From Ananas comosus (taxonomy: Eukaryota > Streptophyta > Magnoliopsida > Poales > Bromeliaceae), in assembly GCF_001540865.1 (NCBI RefSeq), contig NC_033638.1:2809257-2873256 (forward strand): 64,000 nt of DNA, written 5' to 3'. This document shows positions 1 to 11,360 of the stretch, in pieces. The translations under genes were made by a program, and so were the position numbers. The notes beneath the pieces were generated by a model. That model saw only the letters and a program-made list of their open reading frames with translations, ran no database searches and had not been told where the DNA came from. How positions within the stretch are numbered: the first letter of the stretch is position 1; the number at the start of each line of letters is the position of its first letter.

Positions 1-1396
1 ACTACTTTCTATGTCATCCATACACCCATCGGGTTCATCTCTTTTCTTTCGCATCATAGGATCCACGTTCCGACCCAATCCTCACCTATCTAAGTTACCA
101 AGCGTTCCAAGTACACTAGGTTATCAATTAGAAAGTATAAGAAAATGGAGCTACTATGCAATCCTACAATGCAACATGAAGAGATGAGATTAAATGCAAT
201 CTAAGACATAGAAAGGAGTTCGAAAGCTTCGGGATGGCACCCCCCACCTTTAATCGATGTAGAGGCTTCGGAAATCCTTCTCGGCGAACTTTACGAAAAG
301 GCTTTAGCCTTCCTTGCCCAAATCAACGCTAACCCGGCCCTATTTTGCCGTGAACTTCACGCCGGCTCACCGAATTCCAAAACCGACTTCGCCCCCTCGT
401 TTTGTGACATAACAATAGGGTTTCCAAGGCTTCAAATGAGATCAATCTCATACTTTCACAAAAACCCAATTTTGGAGCCCTAGGTTTGCACCCATAGCAA
501 ACCATCCAATATATCCCTAGATTCTTGGGATTGATCTATTTAGAAGCATGCTTAGGGTCCATTTGACCCATTCCAAAGCATAAAAATCCAAAACCCCAAA
601 TTCTAGAAGCTAGGGTTCAAGAGCCTACCTCTTGTGCTACACCAAAGAGAAGAGGAGAGGGAGATGAAGGTGTCCAAGGCCTTCCTCTTGATCTCCTTCT
701 TCTTCTCCTTCTTGTTCCTCTCATTCTTTTCCTTCCTCTCCTTCTTGTTCCTCTTCTTCTCCTTTCCTTTCTAAAGAGAGAGAGAGCAAGAGAGAAAGAG
801 AGATAGGGAGGGAATGAGATGAGTGGGGCTGAGGGAGAGGGTTTCCCATATACACCCCTCACATGATGGCCATTTTGCACTTAAACCCCTCAACTTTTCA
901 TCTCTCATGCAGCTGTCACTGGGCTGTTTTCGCCCAGAGGGACCGGTCCCTGGTCGGGGAAACCGGTCCCCGAGAGCCCTCCCAGCGGCCTGGGGACTTT
1001 TCGCGTTCGGGAACCGGTCCTCACCCGAGGGACCGGTCCCTGGGAGACCGGTCTTTCCTGAGAGACCGGTTCCCGAAAGGAAACTTTCAGGACTTAGCCA
1101 AATTTTGGTTTCCTCTTGCGGGTGTCGCACACGGGGACCGGTCCCCTCAACCAGGGATCGGTCGCATCGACCCTTCCCCGCGACCCTCAGCTACGGGGAC
1201 CGGAGGAAGGGAGGACCGGTCGCCGAGAGCAAAAATTTGCTGAGTCCAGATTTTGCCTATTTGCTCTCGCGGACTCAACTCCAAAGTACTTTTTGTGTTT
1301 TGGACATTTTCAACTCCCACAAAGGGTATTCTCTCGACAGTTAGTCGATCCTGGATGAAGTACAATCCTCGGATTTTGAGAATTCACTTCCTTACA
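1..1396 (-). mobile_element. Partial LTR (minus), truncated by window start
   Basis: On the minus strand this is the first ~1.4 kb of a long LTR. It starts at 1396 with TGTAAGGAAGTGAATT and runs off the left edge. It matches 44863-46230 on the plus strand almost continuously: same start, same ACCGGT-rich block, same CT-rich leader, same mid-LTR text. It is therefore a second copy of the family of the solo LTR at 44863-47531. Reading on the minus strand: ACCGGT palindromes at about 1215-946, a TATATG-type TATA near 852-845, a CT/GA-rich leader at 840-640 and a splice-donor-like AG/GTAGGC near 628. It sits inside another minus-strand LTR. The bases just right of it (agttg, 1397-1401) should be one half of its TSD; the other half lies outside the window. 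Confidence 0.85.
946..1215 (-). promoter_or_regulatory. ACCGGT palindrome cluster upstream of LTR promoter
   Basis: A dense cluster of GGGACCGGTCCC-type palindromes and variants (GACCGGTC, AACCGGTC). On the minus strand it lies upstream of the TATA-like TATATG near 850 and the CT-rich leader. Its place in U3 suggests an enhancer or silencer element; that role is inference. Confidence 0.6.
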
Positions 1397-2176
1397 AGTT
1401 GTCTGGGGCTTTCCTCTATCCTTCAATTAGAGAATTAGAAGATCAATTAGCTAGGTTCAAAATCGTTAAACCCCAAAACTCCTAATTCCAAACCCTAGAC
1501 TTCACAATTCTCCAAATACCCCAAATTTTATGGAGAAACATGATAAACTAGCTTAGAATATTCTAGGGATCTCCAACACATCAATTTTAAAGAATTTAAT
1601 CCAAATCCTAAACTTTTAACCCAAAATGAACCTCGAGTCGGAAGCGCGCCGAACCACCAAGCGCTCGAGGGCTCGATCCACCGCTCTCTACGCGTTCTCG
1701 AACTCCTTCTCTACCAAAACCCCAAGTTTGGGAAGAATCTAGAGAGAGAAAGTGGAGAGCTTGTGAGAAGGGTTTTCCGTTTTCTTCTCTTGTATGTGAA
1801 TGAGAGAAATAAGAGAGAAGGGTTGGGAGGCTTACTTTATAAAAGGGGAGAAGCTATAATTGCCAAAAACCTTCTGAACTGGGCATTTTTCTCGCGCAGG
1901 GTTCGGATCTTGGCTGTAGGGTCCGGACCCCGTAGGCTATTTTTGTGCAATTCTCGGTGGGTCCGGACCTTGGGTCTAGGGTTTGGACCCCGAAAGTCCT
2001 TAGCTCAAAATTGCTATTTCCAAAAATTCTCATTTTTGGTCCTTGAGCCTTTTGTTCACTTTTAATCATCCCAAAATGCTCAAATCTCATTTTTGAGTAT
2101 TTTCTTTAAATTATTTATCTATTATGCTTTGCCGGATTTGGCCAAAGTCATAATTGCAGAAGTTCGATATGTTACA
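1397..2176 (-). mobile_element. 5' part of a minus-strand LTR inserted in Copia integrase
   Basis: On the minus strand an LTR starts at 2176 (TGTAACATATCGAACTTC) and is interrupted at 1396 by the LTR above. The start resembles the LTRs at 49482 (TGTAGCATACCGAACTTC) and 30368 minus (TGTAACATACCGAACTTC). It holds a block of GGTCCGGACC-like near-palindromes (about 1905-1995), then a good TATA box, then a pyrimidine-rich leader. The rest of the LTR is outside the window, so solo or paired status is unknown. The right junction falls directly in Copia integrase coding sequence. Confidence 0.75.
1838..1845 (-). promoter_or_regulatory. LTR TATA box
   Basis: The minus strand reads TTTTATAA here, followed by a CT-rich leader. 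It sits about 60 bp downstream (in transcription direction) of the GGTCCGGACC-type repeats, the same order as in the other LTRs of the window. Confidence 0.6.
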
Positions 2177-3620
2177 CTACTCGTGGAGGAAGTCGTTTCT
2201 TTGTGACCTTTATAGACGACTACTCCAAACATTATTACACCTATCTCTTGAAGACCAAAGATGAAGTCCTCAATAAGTTTAAAGCCTTTAAAGCAGAGAC
2301 TAAAAACCAATTGGAGAAAAAGATTAAAATTCTAAGGTCTGATAAAGGAGGCGAGTATACTTCAAATGAATTAAATCTGTTCTGTGAGGAACAAGGAATA
2401 ATTCATAAAGAAACTGCTCCTTACTCACCATAATCAAATGGTGTAGTTGAAAGAAAGAACTGAATCCAATTAGACAGGGTTAATACCATGATTTTAAGTT
2501 ATGGAGTACCTCAGAACTTGTGGAGGGGGGGAGGCTCTTTTATTAGCTTGTTATATCCTCAATAGGATTCTCTCTAAGGATAGAACCTAGACACCTTATG
2601 AACTTTAGAAGGGAAGAGCACCTAGGCTGAGTTCCTAGTGTGGGGGTGCTTAACTAAGGTGTCTACTCCTGAACCCAAAAGAAAGAAGATTGGTCATAAA
2701 ACAGTAGATGCCATTTTCATTGGATACTCCCTAGATAGCAACACCTATAGATTTCTTGTAACCAACTCTGAGATTTCTGAGATTTCCAATGATATCTTGA
2801 TTGAATCTAGAGATGCAACCTTTTTAGAAAGCATCTTTCCTTTCAAAACTCGCATCTCTAGATCAGCCCCTGATTATCTGTCTACTGTTGATCATGCATT
2901 TACATCTGATCATACACTTGCATCTAATTTATCATGTGGTTTAGATCATGTAGAATCCAACCCACCAGCCGAACTGAGAAAAAGCAAAAGAGCTCGTATC
3001 GAGAAGAACTTTGGTGAAGGTTTCTTTACTTTCTTAGTTGAAAGTACACCTTCATCACACAAGGAAGCTATGAGTTCTTCTGAAGCTTCTTTTTGGAAGG
3101 AGGCTGTAAACAGTGTGATCGAGTTGATTGCTAGCAATAACACTTGGATCCTCACTGATTTACCTCCTAGAAAGCAACCCTTAGGATGTAAGTGGATCTT
3201 TAGAAAGAAGCTTAGGACTGACGGATCGACAGAGAAGTATAAGGCACGGCTTGTAGCTCAAGGTTTTCGACAAAAAGCTGAAGTTGATTACTTTGACACA
3301 TATGCGTCTGTTGCTCGCATTGCAACCATTCGAGTCCTTCTTGCATAGCATCTATCCATAAGTTTTTGATTCATCAAATGGATATCAAAACCGCTTTTCT
3401 TCATGGAGACCTTGAAGAAGAAATCTATATGACCCAACCTGAAGGTTTCTCTGTGCCTGGTCAAGAAAAAAATGTGGGTAAATTAGTTCGTTCTTTATAT
3501 GGACTAAAATAAGTACCTAAGCAGTGGCACGAGAACTTCAACAGTGTTATTGAATTATATAGATTTCAGACAAATGATTTTGGCAATCGTTTTTTTTTCA
3601 AGAGATTTGATGATCGCTGT
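2177..3620 (+). pseudogene. Copia pol fragment 1: integrase core to RT N-terminus
   Basis: Degraded Ty1/Copia polyprotein. Integrase core motifs are FIDDYS (first Asp), RSDKGGEY (second Asp) and NGVVERKN (Glu). In-frame stops at 2431 (TAA, where Gln is expected) and 2461 (TGA, where Arg is expected) break it. A long open stretch (2638-3348) covers the integrase-RT linker and RT start: FWKEAV, GCKWIFRKK, YKARLVAQGF. A frameshift near 3348 is followed by QMDIKTAFLHGDLEEEIYM and LVRSLYGLK in another frame. RT is cut at 3620, a few codons before the YVDD catalytic motif, which lies at about 9361-9372. A 5.7 kb solo-LTR insertion separates the two. Confidence 0.9.
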
Positions 3621-4095
3621 TGTAAGGTACTGGACTTCTAAAATTATGAAGTTACGGTGTACATTTGGTTGGAAAGCCATTTGAATGATTCTGGTGAAGT
3701 TCCGGTGAGGTTCGGAAGCATTCTAGCTTTCGGTGCACGTTGGGCGCGAAAACGAAATCCAAAAGGCTATGTCGGGCCATGAGCTAAATACGGCTTTAGC
3801 GTGGATGAAAAGATGGTGTAAATACGCTCGAAAACATGTTTGGAGGGTCTTGGTTCGATTTGAAATGAATCGGAGACCAAACGAGCGAAAACGAGCGAAA
3901 ACGGACGAAAGCTGAAATTTGGCTAAGTTTGGGCTGGAGGACCTACGGGGTCCGGTCCCTCAGCTAAGGACCGATCCTCCAGGGTCCGGTCCCTCATGCA
4001 AGGACCAGCCCCCGTAGCCCGAAAATGCCCAGTTCGGGGCAATGCATTGTTTGGAGAGTTGAGGGTCTTTTGTGCAATTTGGCATGAGTTGAGTG

Positions 4096-4100
4096 TATAT
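4096..4100 (+). promoter_or_regulatory. LTR TATA box (TGTATATGAG context)
   Basis: Lies between the near-palindromic GGTCCGGTCC block and the CT-rich leader starting about 4112. The same TGTATATG/GCTATATGAG context recurs in the LTRs at 49482 and 1-1396. Confidence 0.5.
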
Positions 4101-6096
4101 GAGAGGGTTAGGGCCTCTCTCTCTCTCATTTTCTCCCATTTGTAACCCTCAACACCTCTCTCTCTCTCTAAGTTCTCTCATTTCTCTCTCATCAAGGAAG
4201 GAAAGAAGAAGATGGATTGGTGGAGAAGAAGCAAAGGAAGTGAAGCTTCACCTTCTTCATCTTCTCCCTTGGGTTGAAGCAAGATTTTGGAGGTAAGCCC
4301 TTAGAGCTCTCATGGTAGATTTGTAGGGTTTGGTTTAAATATCCTATAAATGGATTTGGAGGAATCCTAGGATGCTAAGTAGATGTTAATTGCTTAAATC
4401 TAGAGTCCAAATGGTGGATTTTTGCAATAGTGAGCATCTAGGGTTCATAATGGGGGTTTTGCTATATATAGGGGTTTGATCTCAATTGACCCTCCGTAAA
4501 CCTAATTGTTAGGTATTCCGACGCGTTGGCAAAGTCGGTTCGGCGATTCGTCGAACCTGGGCAAAGATATTCAAGAAACGGACGTTTCGACTTCATTTCC
4601 GCCTGGAGGGCCGAGGTGACGTCCAAAAATCACGAGAACGGATACGGATCACTGTGGCGGCTAGCTGTAGACCTTAAATCTCTGGATTGCGGATTGGTGG
4701 TCGTTCGGTGGCCGAGTGAGAGTTTGAGCCGAACCGGACGGCGGGTGGCGCGGGCGGCCGATTGCAAGTGACTACAAGCAATCGGAACGCGATAGCAGGT
4801 GGGTTGTGCTTACCGAAGCGACTAGGTCGCCTACATGTTGAAGAGAAATGCATATATATGTGTAATGGTAGTTGATTGTATAGGTGAACGCTTAGGGTGA
4901 ATGCATGAGATACTATGTAATAGCTAGCTTGGATGGATATATATATGCATGTTAGCACGATTAGAATATGTGTATGATGGCATCATGACTGTACTAGGGC
5001 ATATAATAGAATGTATGCTAGTGGATAATTGCATGTTGATGCATTGAGAATTCATGCTAGTGGATAGATTCATGTTGACATGTACTAGAGCATGTTAGAG
5101 CATATAATAGAATGTATGCTAGTGGATAATTGAATGTTGATGCATTGAGAATTCATGCTAGTGGATAGATTCATGTTGACATGTACTAGAGCATATAAAT
5201 GAATGTTAACATATAGTCAATTATGTGAGTTTATGAGGCATGTGAACATGGTGAGCATATTGCTAGATCGTGTAGATATGCACGTGGACTTGGTCGATAA
5301 CTCTAGGCCATTTAGAGAATTCGACATTAGAACTGAGAACATGTAACTATAGTACTCGATGTGGACAATTAGGATGTCAATTAGATCAAGCGGCATTAAT
5401 CTAGTGTCGTGAACATAGGTTGAACAAGTGAACCTAGAAACAAGATCTAGGAAGAATGGCATCGAACCGAGTGTCGTGAACATAGTTTGTGGATTGAACC
5501 TAGAGTTAATTAAACCTAGGTTGTGTGATGAGGGCATTGAACCTAGAGTCAATTAGATCTAGGTGAGCGGCATGGGACCTAGTGTAGATGAGACACTTGA
5601 CATGGGTCATGATGTATGATATGAGAACTTAATGTAGTTGAAACACTAGGATGATGAGTGTAGGAACACATTGATTCCATGATGATGATGACCCTAGTTG
5701 ACAGGGTATCCTCAGTTGACGAGGATTGGATTATACTCACATAGCCTGTTTTATGCTTGTGGTGGTCGCTCCACACAAGCCGTGCACTCCGAAGGTTTAT
5801 TCACACGAGAAGGCAGCGGCTAGCTGTCCGCAGGCGGTCTTGGGTGAGTCGAGCTGCTGGGACTTCTCACCTATGGGATTTGAGACGTGAGTCGAGGGTG
5901 TAATACACTGGGTCTTAGCAAATTGCAAGATTCGAGTGTTTGATCTGTGCGTGGAGCCTTTCCACAGTTTTTGGAGGGTCGTTGATAGTGTTCCGACCCC
6001 TGGCGCGCATCCCGAGGATGTTGGTTTGAGTCTTAGCACCAAAATCCCAAAATTGGAATTTTTGGTCAGCTCTCGGATAGCCTGCAGCAGGGCTTG

Positions 6097-6260
6097 TACC
6101 GGAACAAGACTGGCCTGGTACCGGTACAAGGATTGATGGTTGTACCGGTACAGCCATCGGGCTTGTACCGGTACAGAGCCGCAGACCGCGCGACCCGAGC
6201 CTCGGGTTTGCAATTTCGTCGGCCTTGTACCGGTACAAGAGCCCGTGTACCGGTACAAAG
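6097..6260 (+). promoter_or_regulatory. TGTACCGGTACA palindrome cluster
   Basis: About six copies of a 12-bp perfect palindrome (TGTACCGGTACA) or close variants lie in ~165 bp, within 60-220 bp upstream of the LTR's TATA-like site. The position matches U3 regulatory DNA. The core ACCGGT is shared with unrelated LTRs in this window. Confidence 0.6.
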
Positions 6261-7930
6261 AGGCAGTTTTCGTGCAGTTTGTTCTGCAGGGGCTTATTTG
6301 CGATTGTGGGCTCCTTATATCAGCACCCACGCCCCTAGGGCTCTCCCCTGAGCTGGGAAGAGCAGAGAACCAGGTAAGGAAGCTTCCCACACTTTCCCAC
6401 TTGGTTTTGATCTCATTCTAGCTTGGATTTTGATGGTTTTTTCCCTCTTTTTTGCCTATTGGAGCTATTTCCACCATTTTTGAAGCTTGGAGCTTGGGTT
6501 TGGAGTTTGATTGAGGGAAGATACTTGAAGTTTGAGGACTTTGAGCTGGTTTTGAGGCTTCTAAGAGGTAAGTGGCAAGATCCTTTCCTCTAGTTTTGGA
6601 TTTTAGAGCTTTCTTTGAGATGAAACCCTAGAGTGTGATATTAGGGTTTATTTTTGGGTATTTTGAATCTAGGGCTTTTGAAGCTAGATTGAGTGGATTA
6701 GAGGCTTCCATTAGGTTGGATTGGATGAGCCCTAGCTTCATTTTGGAGCTTTAGAGGAGATTTTTGCACTAGAGGTGAGTTTTCCTCGCCTATGCTCGAT
6801 TAGCTTAATGATTAAGCTAAGTTTTGTTCGTTTGGCCCGTATGACACATGTTTCTATACCTTTAGGGTACTAGGAGGCTAGAGGACACCCTCGTGGGAGC
6901 GCACGAGGAGTTTCGTTGTCATCGGTGGGTTTGGCTTCGTGGAAATGGGGCGAAATGGCCCCTATGCTCTTTCTACTTGTTGTAAAATATTTTTAAATTC
7001 ATTTCTATGCTAAATGGAATTTATATGAATTTTAGAGCACTTAAAATGCATGCCTTGTGTATTATGAAAATTTCACTATATAGTAGAGCTATATGAGTAG
7101 AATGCATGCATATGGGAAAAGTGTTTAATTGCAAGTGGAAAACACATCACTTATGAGAATTATGACTTGAAACATGTATTTTGGAACATAGTTGCCATGC
7201 TTTGATATAGAGAACAAAAGTGTCATTAAGGGGCACTTGGAACTAGCAAACTGTGAAACTGCAACATAGAAACATATTGATAGGCCACTACATATCTGCT
7301 ATATTCCATGTTAGAGACATGATGACATAGGGATAGGCCATTGAGATACTTGACACATTCCATGTTATTAGACATGAGGACTTGGTACTTGCGACAGATC
7401 GTTTGACTACTTGCCATTGTGCTCATTCGCACATGCTTGTGAGGGTCGCTCCCTACAAGCCGGCACTCCGGAGATAGCCATCGCGATTCATATTCGCCGT
7501 GCGGGATTGGGCGCCGAAGTGGATTGCCGTGGGCCAGGCTCATTCCTAGGGTGGGGATGATGACTACCACGGGGCCATTAGGCTCGGCACCGGCCAGACA
7601 GCCTACGGGTGGGTCTCAGGGCCATAGACAGCCTTCGGGTGGGTCTCTTCAGATTTGACTTCGAGTATTCATGATGACTTAGTGTACTACTTGGACATTG
7701 ACTAGAATAGTAAACAACGGGACTTTACTATTTCGCATTGTGGGCATTATGATAGTTGGAGACTTTTACTTCATGCATAGTTGCTTTCATACTTATGCTA
7801 TTTATATTAAGTAGAGATATCATGTTGTAGTAAGTTACATTTTTCTTGCCTTTCGCTTTCCTATATTTATAGTCACTGACAGCTATTGTCGCTTTGGGCC
7901 TTGTGGTGCATTCACTGAAGTCAGTAATTG

Positions 7931-8035
7931 CCCACTGGGGACTATTCTTAATAGTTCTCACGCTCCTGTTTCTATGTTTCCTTTTCAGAGCCTTCGGCAC
8001 CGGCGGAGGCACGGGATCGCGGCAAGGGTGTCGCG
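7931..8035 (+). other. Conserved LTR 3' module: hairpin, CAG, GGCAAGGG box
   Basis: CCCACTGGGGACTAT pairs with ATAGTTCTCAC to form a small stem-loop. A pyrimidine run ending in TTTTCAG follows, then GATCGCGGCAAGGGTGTCGCG-like text. The same three-part order is found near the 3' end of nearly every long LTR here (see findings), which makes it the most widely shared element in the window. Confidence 0.6.
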
Positions 8036-9344
8036 TAGCTAGCTCGCGGAGAGTTTCTGTTGCCTAGGTGGTTTACTCCTCCATTTTATATTTTGAGAGA
8101 GTGTGAGGCTTTTGTATCCATGTATAGAGACCACCTATGTACCTACCTATAGCACTTGTATCTGGGATTTTCTTGTATAACTTTATGTTTTATTTAGTGG
8201 ATTTACAGTTTTACCTTATCCTTTGTTGTAGCTGTTAGACATTTATTATGCTCTGATACTCCTAGATGTTTATTATTATTGCTTTTATTATTGTTGTTTC
8301 TAGACGCCTTATACGTTTTAGACGTATGGCGGGTCTGGGCACGTGCCGGGCGGGCTTCCGCTGGGTCCCGGGGCGTGACAGAGGGCGAACCTTCGGGTTA
8401 GCCAAGTGATTGGGTGACAAGTATATGAGCTATAGAGTGGATTTGGTACCCAGTTGAGTGGATTTAAGGCCGAGGTGTAAGTGAGACGTCCTTCGCCTCA
8501 AGCCCGGCTTTGCGCGATATTCCGCGAATGATTGACTCAAGACTGAGTCGGGTGGCTAGCTTGAATAAGGTAGACGGAACCTTAAGGGCTAGTGGGTTAT
8601 AGTTTGGATCTAGGGTAATAAAAATCTTAGAAGCTAGTTGGATATGAGCTTGATTGTGAAATAGAAGTAGAATTCGCAGATCTACTTATGATAGTTGCAT
8701 TCTTGCATTGTTGCATTTAGCATTGCATTATTGCATTCGTGAGGCAAAGCATGGTATTGTTAGTTGCATGATCTAGATATTATATCTATCTTTTTATTGA
8801 ACTAACCTGCTGTTTGCGTCCTTTGGATATGTTAGTCGAGCTTTTTCCTTAGGTGGCCGTACCCATTGGGAACCATGGAGTTGGTTCTCACCCCACGTTG
8901 CTTTGGGGTGTTACCAGTTCGCACGTGAGTGCCGCGGCGGCGCGAGGCAAGGGCGTAGCTCCGTAGATAGCGCCCTACCCCAAAGACCAGAAATAGCAAT
9001 ACCTCGAGTCGACATATTCTAGGGGTATAAAAATGAAAAGATCAAATGTATCGAAATTGTAATAAGTAAATGATGTAATAACTTAGATTGCATTTGGATG
9101 AAAAATAATTGTAATTGGGATGTAAAAGTTGAATGTAAGGTGGTGAATGTTTGTCGTAGTTTAACTGTTTATGTTTTTGATACTTCCTTATGCAATCTAT
9201 GCTTGAATACTATTCCTGTTTGGAACCTTGTACATTGTATTGATTGCGACGCCTAGGACGTACAGGGGAAACTCTGTCCGTTTGGCGGTTTGTCGGCGGG
9301 CCCGAACACGACCAAATAGGCGGGACTCGGGGCGTGATAGCTGT

Positions 9345-9679
9345 GTTCTTCTTTGCCTCTACGTTGATGATATCCTGATCTTGCACCTGATCTTGATCTG
9401 ATTAACCAAGTTAAATCCTTTTTATCTACTCATTTTGATATGAAGGATCTTGGTGAAGCAGATGTGATTTTAGGAATGAAAATTCTTAGATAATCTAATT
9501 CTATTCTTCTGACCCAATCTCATTATACTCAAATTGTTCTTGATAAATTTGGATGTTCTGATTGCTCTCCTGTTTCTACTTCTTTTGATCCTAATGTTCA
9601 ACTTGTGAAGAACATTGGTAATCTTGTGAATCAAGAGAGATATGCCCAGATTATTGGTTTGTTGATGTACCTAACCAAT
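9345..9679 (+). pseudogene. Copia pol fragment 2: RT YVDD to RNase H start
   Basis: Continues fragment 1 directly after the TSD. The catalytic motif LYVDDIL is encoded at 9357-9377, then HFDMKDLGEADVILGMKI, TQSHYTQ and YAQIIGLLMYLTN. A stop at about 9490 and a small duplication near 9378-9400 break the frame. It ends at 9679, where solo LTR A begins; the next codons are at 36683. Confidence 0.88.
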
Positions 9680-11078
9680 CGTACCGAACTTTAGTCAAAT
9701 CGACTGAAGGGTGGTGTGAGGTCCGTTAGTTGTTCCGAGAGCTTCGGAATACCTTGAATAAGGTGTTTGGACCTTGGAGAGCAAGCTGGAAAATTTTCAA
9801 GCTGTTTTGTGCTGGAAATGCTCTCGGGGTCCAGACCCTAAGTGCAAGGTCCGGACCCCATACACGCAGAAAGGTGGGTTGGTCCAAAATTGTAAATTGG
9901 TGAGGAGCCTAGTTGTAATTGTCATTGTAGGAGCTGGTTATATGGGTTTGAAGCCCTAGCTCTCATTTCCCTCATTTGAGAACTAAAGAGTAGCAACTCT
10001 TTTTCTCTCTCTAGAAGCTTCTCACACTTTTCTTTCTCTTTCTCTCTCTCCTTCTCTCTAGGGTTTGCTCCAAGAGAAGGTTTTGGTGGAGAAGAAGGCT
10101 TGCTTAGTGGTGAAGCTAGCTCTTGTGCAAAGGGTTGAGGAGGAAACTTGAACTTGAGGTGAGTTCTTGTGGTATTAAGTTAGGGTTTGGCTATATTTCC
10201 TTCTAGTTATGGTATTTAGAAGTTAATATGGTGGATTTACTCATGAATCACCATGTATTAGTTGGTATTTGGCAATAATGGAAACCCTAGGATCAAATTT
10301 AGGGTTTTGATAAATATGAGATCTAACTTAGGTTTGATCTCTTGTAGCCCTAATTGAAGCGTAAACCGACGCGTTGGGAGACTCGGATCGGGATTCCGAT
10401 AAGTCTACGTCGAGAAATCGAGGAAAAAACCCCATTTCGGCTTCGTTTGCCGTGGGTCGGGGGAAAGCTGTCACGCCCCGAGCCCGCCTCTTTGGTCGGA
10501 TTCGGGCACGCCAACAGACCGCCGAACGGACAGGATTTTTCCTGTATCGCGGACAGAGTCTCCTCTATACGTCCAAGGCGTCACAATCCATACAATGCGT
10601 GAGGTTCCAACCAGAAACAACATTCAACAAAGATTGCATAAGGAAGGTATGAAAACATAAATACAATGCTATTACAAGCATTCAACTCACATACTTTTTA
10701 CATATTATATTTTCAACTCTCAATTAGCTTCCAAATACAATCCAAGATACTACAAGTTATTACAACATTGTTCTTTTCTTTTCTATACTCCTATCTAAGC
10801 CGACTCGGGGTACTACTATCTCTGATCTTGGTGGTAGGGCGCTATTTACGGAGCTACGCCCTTGCCTCGCGCCGCCGCGCCGCTCAGGTGTGAACCTGTC
10901 ATACCCAGGAACTCTCCAAAACCGAGAGTCGTGCTTCGTCCAGAATCGACCAAGGGTCGAGTTGATAAGCTTTGAAAAAGCTAATGGTGCACGAAACCCA
11001 AGAAGTGCATTGGAATGGAGTTCGCGAGAGCAAGTAATGCAATCGGCATTTTTGGGCTGAGGTTGCTCTCGGGGACCG

Positions 11079-11360
11079 GTCTCTGGAGGTGAGAGACCGG
11101 TCCCATCAGCTGGAGGCTGCGGGGTTACTGATGCAACCGGTCCCTGGCAGAGGAGGGACCGGTCCCAGCCTGCGACACCAGTGAGAAGAGCCAGAAATTG
11201 GCTAAGTCCCGCGAGATGAGCTCTCGGGGACCGGTCTCTGGTGGGCAGACCGGTCTCCCGAGGATCGGTCTCTCAGGGAGAGAGACCGGTTCTCGAACGC
11301 GTGGAATTGGGGAGAGCTCTCGGGGACAGATCCCTGGTCAGGGAGACCGGTCCCTCAACG
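11079..11360 (+). promoter_or_regulatory. GACCGGTC palindrome cluster in LTR
   Basis: Roughly ten GACCGGTC-containing palindromes, alternating GGGACCGGTCTCTGG and GAGAGACCGGTTCCCG types, lie just upstream of the LTR promoter region. Similar in sequence and place to 45039-45320 although the two LTR families begin differently. Confidence 0.6.

Larger units (their letters stand above)
5899..8380 (+). mobile_element. Solo LTR nested in the 3621-9339 LTR
   Basis: Starts TGTAATACACTGGGTC, ends GGGGCGTGACA, 2482 bp, perfect TSD gaggg (5894-5898, 8381-8385). The start matches the family of the complete element at 18130 (TGTAATACACTGAAC). It carries several TGTACCGGTACA palindromes (about 6097-6260), a TATA-like TTATATCAG at 6317, donor-like GTAAG sites at 6374 and 6568, the conserved hairpin at about 7936-7958 and the box GATCGCGGCAAGGG at 8015. 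The window contains no full-length copy of this exact subfamily. Confidence 0.92.
3621..9339 (+). mobile_element. Solo LTR inserted in Copia RT, itself interrupted
   Basis: Starts TGTAAGGTACTGGAC and ends GGGGCGTGATA (terminal CA mutated to TA). It is flanked by a perfect 5-bp TSD, gctgt at 3616-3620 and 9340-9344. Removing a nested solo LTR (5899-8380) leaves about 3.2 kb. Order within it: GGTCCGGTCC repeats (3948-4010), a TGAGGG...TTTTGTGCAA promoter motif, TATAT at 4096, a CT-rich leader, a splice-donor-like AGGTAAGC at 4291, and near the 3' end the conserved hairpin (GAACCA/TGGTTC, 8870-8887) and GGCAAGGGCGTAG box (about 8946). No internal region or second LTR is present, so it is a solo LTR. 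Confidence 0.9.
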